Shown in pieces: positions 59,819-64,000 of a stretch of 64,000 nt of DNA. A program made the position numbers and the translations under genes. Source of the stretch: Pseudomonadota bacterium (lineage in GTDB: Bacteria > Pseudomonadota > Gammaproteobacteria > JAKAQQ01); contig JAKCBQ010000001.1 in the NCBI GenBank assembly GCA_021839245.1, positions 137,256 through 201,255 of the forward strand. The letters run 5' to 3'. The notes under the pieces are model-generated. The model was not told the DNA's origin and searched no databases. It saw only the letters and a program-made list of their open reading frames with translations. Positions within the stretch are counted from its first letter, which is position 1, and each line of letters begins with the position of its first letter.

Positions 59819-62551
59819 TTAGCCTTGAGCGTTCTTCTCGTCAATCCCGTCTTCGGCCGGACGCTCCGTCCCTGGGAACGGGTGCTCACCGAACGACGCC
59901 GCGAACCCCGGCACGTCTTCCGCCGCCAGAGGGGGAGCATAAAGAAAACCCTGAAAACGTTTGTAGCCGAAGCCGACGAGAACATCCCTGTCCACCGCGC
60001 GCTCGACCCCTTCGGCCACGAGTTCGAGCGAGAGGTCGGCCGCCAGACCCGCGACCGCACGGGCGATCACCTGAGCTCCGGGATCGTCCGCCACATTGTC
60101 GACGCAGGAACGATCAACTTTGAGAACCGCCACCGGAAAACGGCGCAAGAGACTCAGGCCCGAGTAGCCCGTCCCGAAATCGTCGATGGCGATGCGGACG
60201 CCGTGAGCCGTCAGGCGTCCGAAGATCTCACGGACCCGCTCGGGATGCTCCAGAAAATTCGTCTCCGTGAGCTCGACGACGAGCTCGTGCGGAGGCATCG
60301 CGGTGTCCGCGAGAAGAGCAAGAAACCGGGCTTCGAAATCGTCTTCGGTCAGGTGACGGAGGGAGACATTGACGTGGAGATCCGTCGGCCTCCACGGCTG
60401 CTCACGCCATTGCTGCCAGACCAGAAACGCCCGTCCCCAAACGGCCTCCTCGATGCGTCCGATGAGGCGGTATCGCTCGGCGAGTGGCACGAACACGTCG
60501 GGGCTCACGAGAGGCAGCGCGTCGTGGGGCCAACGGGCCAAGGCCTCGAGAGCCACAACACGGCGCGTCTCGAGATCGACCACGGGCTGAAACGCGCAGG
60601 TGAAACGGTCCGAGGCCGCAAGATCGCGCAGGCGGTGGACAAGCTTCGCCTCGTTGAGCGCCGCCGCGTGGGTTTCGGCGCTGTAGAAGACGACCGAACC
60701 TGGCGAGCGACTCTTGGCCTCACGAAGAGCCGCCCCAGCGTGGAGAAGAAGCTCTTCCTCGGAACACGCGTCGGCTGGAAACAGGCTGACCCCGACGGAC
60801 GCGGTTCCGCCCACGTCCGGGGCGTGCCGCCCGTAGGCGTTCGTCACCGCTTCGTGCAGCCGTTCAACCAGCAACAAGATTCCGGTGTAATTCTGCTCGG
60901 GAAGCACGGCCACGGACAGAAACTCGTCTTCGCCGATCCGGGCCACACTGATCTCATGCATGTCGATCGCCTGGAGATTCTTCCCCAGATCGCGGAGCAG
61001 CGCATCGCCCACGTTCTGCCCGTGGAGATCGTTGACGGTGATGAAGCGATCGAGATCAAAGTCGGTGACCACCACCAGACTCCCGTCCCGGCGGGACGAC
61101 TCGACGGCCTGATGAACCCGGTCGAGAGCCAGGGTCCGGTTGGGCAGCCCGGTGTGTTTGTCGTACTGGTCGAGATAAACGGCGCGGCTTTCCGCCTGAC
61201 GAAGGGTGGTCACGTCGGAAATCACACCGTCGATGTGGTGAATCCGCCCGTCGGGGCCAAACGTGGCCCGGGCGCTTTCGAGCGCCACGAACCGCTCACC
61301 GTTGCGGCGTTGCATCTCGACCTCCACCCGCTCGTAGCTCGTGTTGCGCTCGAGAAGCGCAAGAAGTTCCTTGCGGCGCTCGGGATGAACATACAAGCGT
61401 GCCGGATCGAGCTCCAGGAGATCCCGGAGATTGGAGTAGCCGAAAATCTGTGCCAAAGCCCGGTTACAGAAAAGAATAGCCCCTTGCGGGCTGCTCCGGT
61501 AAATACCTTCCGTCACGTTGTTGGTGATCGAGCGGAGGAGTTCCAGGTTGCGGTTGAGTCGCGCGGTCAGTTTCTCGGCCAAGAAAGCGACCCGGACCTG
61601 CGTACGGACGGAGAGGAAGACGAGGAGATAGACGAGAACGGCCACGGCCAGGCCCGCCGCGAGAAGAATGGCCGGAAGCACACCGGCGTGGTAGACGCGG
61701 ACAAAGTCGACACGCCAGGGACGTCGGCCGATCAGGAGATCGCGTTCGAGACGAAGGCGGACAAAAAAGAGGCCCTTCGAATCCCCTCCTCGGCCGCTCG
61801 CTCCGTCTTCGAAATACCCGGTGGTCCACGACACCGGCGCCAGACCCACGTGGAGGAAGTGGTCGCGGCTGATCTGCCCGACGAGGCGTGGGAGCGAGAG
61901 GACGAGCGAGACCCACCCCGGGAAACGTGCCAGTCCGCCCACCTTGGCGAGTGACCGAACCAAAACGATACCGACCGTCGGGTGATCGTGGAGCCCCCAC
62001 ACCCGAAACGGGGCCGTCGAGCGAATCGCACGACGACGGCCGGGCCGCAAGAGAAGGCGTCGAACACGTTTGTTGGCGCAGGCGTCGACGCCCACCACCT
62101 TGGCGGCCACGTCTTTCGGCCAATAACGATCAACGACGCAGTGAGGCACCTTCCCCAGTGCCGGACCATGAATATGCATCACCGCCACGAGGCCCGGAGA
62201 ATAAGCGAGCGGCTCCAGTTTATGGATGAAACGATACCAAGTGGCCGGCGACAGCTCGTGTCTCGGAGCCACGTCGTAGAGCGCGGCCACCGCATCAAGA
62301 AGCCGTTCTTGGTAACGGACACGTGTCTGGAGGGTTTCGAGAGCCGTGCGGGTCTCGATCCGAAAACGATCACGATCCTCCCGGCGCTGGAGATCCAGGA
62401 CACGCACGAGCGACAAGAGGGTCACACTCAGGACGAGTGCCGCGGCGAGCGCCGGAAAGAGATGGTGGCGAGCTTGTGCGCGGAGGTCCTGAGAGAGCCT
62501 CGGTGGAACGGGCGCCGACTTTTCCCGACGTCGGCCCAGACGGCTCAACAC
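59819..62551 (-). CDS. CHASE-PAS-GGDEF-EAL cyclic-di-GMP phosphodiesterase/cyclase protein
   Basis: Inner-membrane c-di-GMP protein, 910 residues. First span about 31-48, a periplasmic CHASE-type sensor to about 280, second span about 291-313, PAS about 335-455, GGDEF about 460-625, EAL about 645-890. The GGDEF site is RIGEDEF (GEDEF at 540-544), so cyclase activity is doubtful. The EAL domain retains [43 protein letters not shown] and QGF, so phosphodiesterase is expected. The GTG at 62551 overlaps the sdaA stop (GTGTTGA), giving coupling; a longer open frame inside sdaA is rejected. Confidence 0.88.
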   Translation of the reverse strand: MLSRLGRRREKSAPVPPRLSQDLRAQARHHLFPALAAALVLSVTLLSLVRVLDLQRREDRDRFRIETRTALETLQTRVRYQERLLDAVAALYDVAPRHELSPATWYRFIHKLEPLAYSPGLVAVMHIHGPALGKVPHCVVDRYWPKDVAAKVVGVDACANKRVRRLLLRPGRRRAIRSTAPFRVWGLHDHPTVGIVLVRSLAKVGGLARFPGWVSLVLSLPRLVGQISRDHFLHVGLAPVSWTTGYFEDGASGRGGDSKGLFFVRLRLERDLLIGRRPWRVDFVRVYHAGVLPAILLAAGLAVAVLVYLLVFLSVRTQVRVAFLAEKLTARLNRNLELLRSITNNVTEGIYRSSPQGAILFCNRALAQIFGYSNLRDLLELDPARLYVHPERRKELLALLERNTSYERVEVEMQRRNGERFVALESARATFGPDGRIHHIDGVISDVTTLRQAESRAVYLDQYDKHTGLPNRTLALDRVHQAVESSRRDGSLVVVTDFDLDRFITVNDLHGQNVGDALLRDLGKNLQAIDMHEISVARIGEDEFLSVAVLPEQNYTGILLLVERLHEAVTNAYGRHAPDVGGTASVGVSLFPADACSEEELLLHAGAALREAKSRSPGSVVFYSAETHAAALNEAKLVHRLRDLAASDRFTCAFQPVVDLETRRVVALEALARWPHDALPLVSPDVFVPLAERYRLIGRIEEAVWGRAFLVWQQWREQPWRPTDLHVNVSLRHLTEDDFEARFLALLADTAMPPHELVVELTETNFLEHPERVREIFGRLTAHGVRIAIDDFGTGYSGLSLLRRFPVAVLKVDRSCVDNVADDPGAQVIARAVAGLAADLSLELVAEGVERAVDRDVLVGFGYKRFQGFLYAPPLAAEDVPGFAASFGEHPFPGTERPAEDGIDEKNAQG

Positions 62552-63909
62552 TCGACCACGTTCACGGCCAGGCCGCCCAGAGACGTTTCTTTGTATTGCC
62601 TCTTCATGTCGAGTCCCGTCTGGCGCATGGTGGCGATGACCTGATCGAGGGACACGCGGTGATGGCCGTCGCCCGCGAGGGCGAGGCGGGCAGCGTTGAC
62701 CGCCTTGACCGAGGCGAGAGCATTGCGTTCGATGCAGGGAATCTGCACCAGCCCGCCGACGGGGTCGCACGTGAGGCCAAGATTGTGCTCCATGCCGATC
62801 TCCGCCGCATGCTCAACACGGTCGTTCCCACCTCCGAGAGCCGCCGCCAAACCACCCGCCGCCATGGAACAGGCGACGCCGACTTCCCCCTGACAGCCCA
62901 TTTCGGCGCCGGAGATGGAGGCCTTCATCTTGTAGAGAACAGCTATGGCGGTGGCCACGAGGAGAAATGTTCGGACGCCCTCATCGTTCGCGCCCGGATG
63001 GTGGTTCCGGTAGTAATAAAGCACGGCAGGCACGATGCCGGCGGCCCCATTGGTCGGAGCGGTCACCACGCGCCCGCCCGCGGCGTTCTCTTCGTTGACC
63101 GCGAGAGCATAGAGATTGAGCCAATCCATGTGGGTCCAGGGACCCGGTTCGGATTGCTGTGAGAGTCTGCGGTAGAGCTCCGGCGCGCGGCGGCGCACGC
63201 GAAGTCCACCCGGGAGTTCGCCCGAGGCGTGTAGGCCGTGCGCGATGCAGGCACACATCGCCTCCCAAAGGCGATTGACGCCGGAGCGGACCTCGTCGGG
63301 AGGGAGCGCACTGCATTCGTTGCGCCAGACGAGCTCGGCGATCGAAAGTTCGTCCCTTCGCGCCAGATCGATCAGTTCCTGGGCCGAGGAAAACTCGTAG
63401 GGAGCCTCCCGGAGCCGCCCTCCCCCGCCGTCGTCAGGCTCGTCGGCCCGCAAGATGAAGCCCCCCCCGACCGAGTAATACTCTTCGCTCCGGAGCACGC
63501 GATCCGCCGCATCGAGCGCCGTAAACCGCATGCCGTTGCTGTGCCGCGGCAGCAGGGCATCACGATGCCAAAGAAGATCATTGCCGAGGTCAAACTCGAT
63601 CGGGTGTTGCGACGCGAGCGTGAGCCGTCGTGTCTCGGTGACGGCGGCAAAACGCGTGAGTACCGAATCGGGATCCACTGTTTCCGGATCTTCGCCCATG
63701 AGCCCGAGGAGGACGGCCCGGTCGGTGCCGTGGCCGCGCCCCGTCAGTGCAAGCGAACCGAAGAGTTCGACGCGAAGTCGCGTGACGCGCGCAAGAAGAC
63801 CCGTCTCTTTCAAGCCCCCGACAAAGGCACGACCGGCACGCATCGGGCCGACCGTGTGGGAACTCGACGGCCCGATGCCGATCTTGAAGATCTCAAAGAC
63901 GCTGTACAT
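62545..63909 (-). CDS. sdaA: L-serine ammonia-lyase (iron-sulfur)
   Basis: Deaminates L-serine to pyruvate and ammonia using a 4Fe-4S cluster. The 454-residue product begins [20 protein letters not shown] and has [63 protein letters not shown] with the three cluster cysteines, and GLAVNVVEC at the end. The ATG at 63909 gives the family start; a GTG at 63948 would add 13 residues and lie upstream of the promoter at 63917-63944. GGDEF-EAL gene follows and overlaps. Confidence 0.95.
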   Translation of the reverse strand: MYSVFEIFKIGIGPSSSHTVGPMRAGRAFVGGLKETGLLARVTRLRVELFGSLALTGRGHGTDRAVLLGLMGEDPETVDPDSVLTRFAAVTETRRLTLASQHPIEFDLGNDLLWHRDALLPRHSNGMRFTALDAADRVLRSEEYYSVGGGFILRADEPDDGGGGRLREAPYEFSSAQELIDLARRDELSIAELVWRNECSALPPDEVRSGVNRLWEAMCACIAHGLHASGELPGGLRVRRRAPELYRRLSQQSEPGPWTHMDWLNLYALAVNEENAAGGRVVTAPTNGAAGIVPAVLYYYRNHHPGANDEGVRTFLLVATAIAVLYKMKASISGAEMGCQGEVGVACSMAAGGLAAALGGGNDRVEHAAEIGMEHNLGLTCDPVGGLVQIPCIERNALASVKAVNAARLALAGDGHHRVSLDQVIATMRQTGLDMKRQYKETSLGGLAVNVVEC

Positions 63910-63916
63910 GGACGCT

Positions 63917-63944
63917 AGTGTAGCAGCCGGCCGGACGGTGCCAA
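63917..63944 (-). promoter_or_regulatory. Promoter of sdaA, possibly giving a leaderless mRNA
   Basis: On the minus strand TTGGCA (63944-63939) and TACACT (63922-63917) with a 16-bp spacer. The first transcribed base would be about 63910, one base from the ATG at 63909, so the sdaA mRNA may have almost no leader. This is by eye. Confidence 0.45.
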
Positions 63945-64000
63945 CCACCGGATGACGAAGGAATCCCGTCGCTTCATGCGTCTTCTTCTTGATTGAGAAG

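Overview
The window looks like chromosome of a GC-rich gammaproteobacterium, probably a deep-branching chemolithotrophic or acidophilic lineage such as Acidiferrobacterales; that placement is inference. Gene order supports the class: surE-pcm-nlpD-rpoS, pyrG-kdsA-ftsB, gyrA-serC-hisC-cmk-rpsA-ihfB-lapA-lapB, mtnA / mtaD-ubiG-mupP-yciK, and amiB-mutL-miaA-hfq-hflX-hflK-hflC-purA are all gammaproteobacterial neighbourhoods. The housekeeping parts are very compact, and many adjacent genes share an ATGA or GTGA stop/start overlap, so translational coupling is the rule.

Layout. 0-14.7 kb: the N-terminal part of alanine dehydrogenase, trxB with its own promoter, prfB-lysS (prfB carries the classical +1 frameshift), recJ, a Mth938-like protein, surE-pcm-nlpD-rpoS, a Smr protein, and pyrG-kdsA-ftsB-enoyl-CoA isomerase. 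14.7-29.1 kb: an accessory stretch with looser spacing. It holds a small membrane protein, an AT-rich tract, a GT4 glycosyltransferase, a large tyrosine-decarboxylase-like enzyme, a LOG-family protein, a plasma-membrane-type H+-ATPase, a beta-CASP ribonuclease, a phosphoketolase, a 66-residue repeat protein and an MFS transporter. 29.1-32.65 kb: a decayed integrative element beside tRNA-Asn. It contains a broken tyrosine integrase next to the tRNA 3' end, scrambled hsdM/hsdR remnants, a lone HTH antitoxin-like gene, an insertion-sequence-like end and one intact HNH endonuclease. 32.8-43.7 kb: ogt, then galU-lapB-lapA-ihfB-rpsA and cmk-hisC-serC-gyrA. The pheA, tyrA and aroA genes that usually sit in this supercluster are missing. 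43.7-49.8 kb: methylthioadenosine salvage (mtnA, mtaD), ubiG, mupP, then two genes whose products look like catalytically dead relatives of squalene/phytoene synthase and YciK, and a SatP-like membrane protein. 50.2-64 kb: purA-hflC-hflK-hflX-hfq, miaA-mutL, amiB, a CHASE-PAS-GGDEF-EAL protein and sdaA.

No CRISPR array, rRNA or complete mobile element was seen. The most interesting observations are two consecutive apparent pseudoenzymes in the ubiG-mupP operon, an RpoS that has lost the tryptophan pair of region 2.3, strongly diverged HflK/HflC, a proton pump / RNase / phosphoketolase / LOG neighbourhood, and the tRNA-Asn element that has decayed around an intact HNH nuclease. Where a start codon differs from the longest possible frame, the reason is given in the entry.
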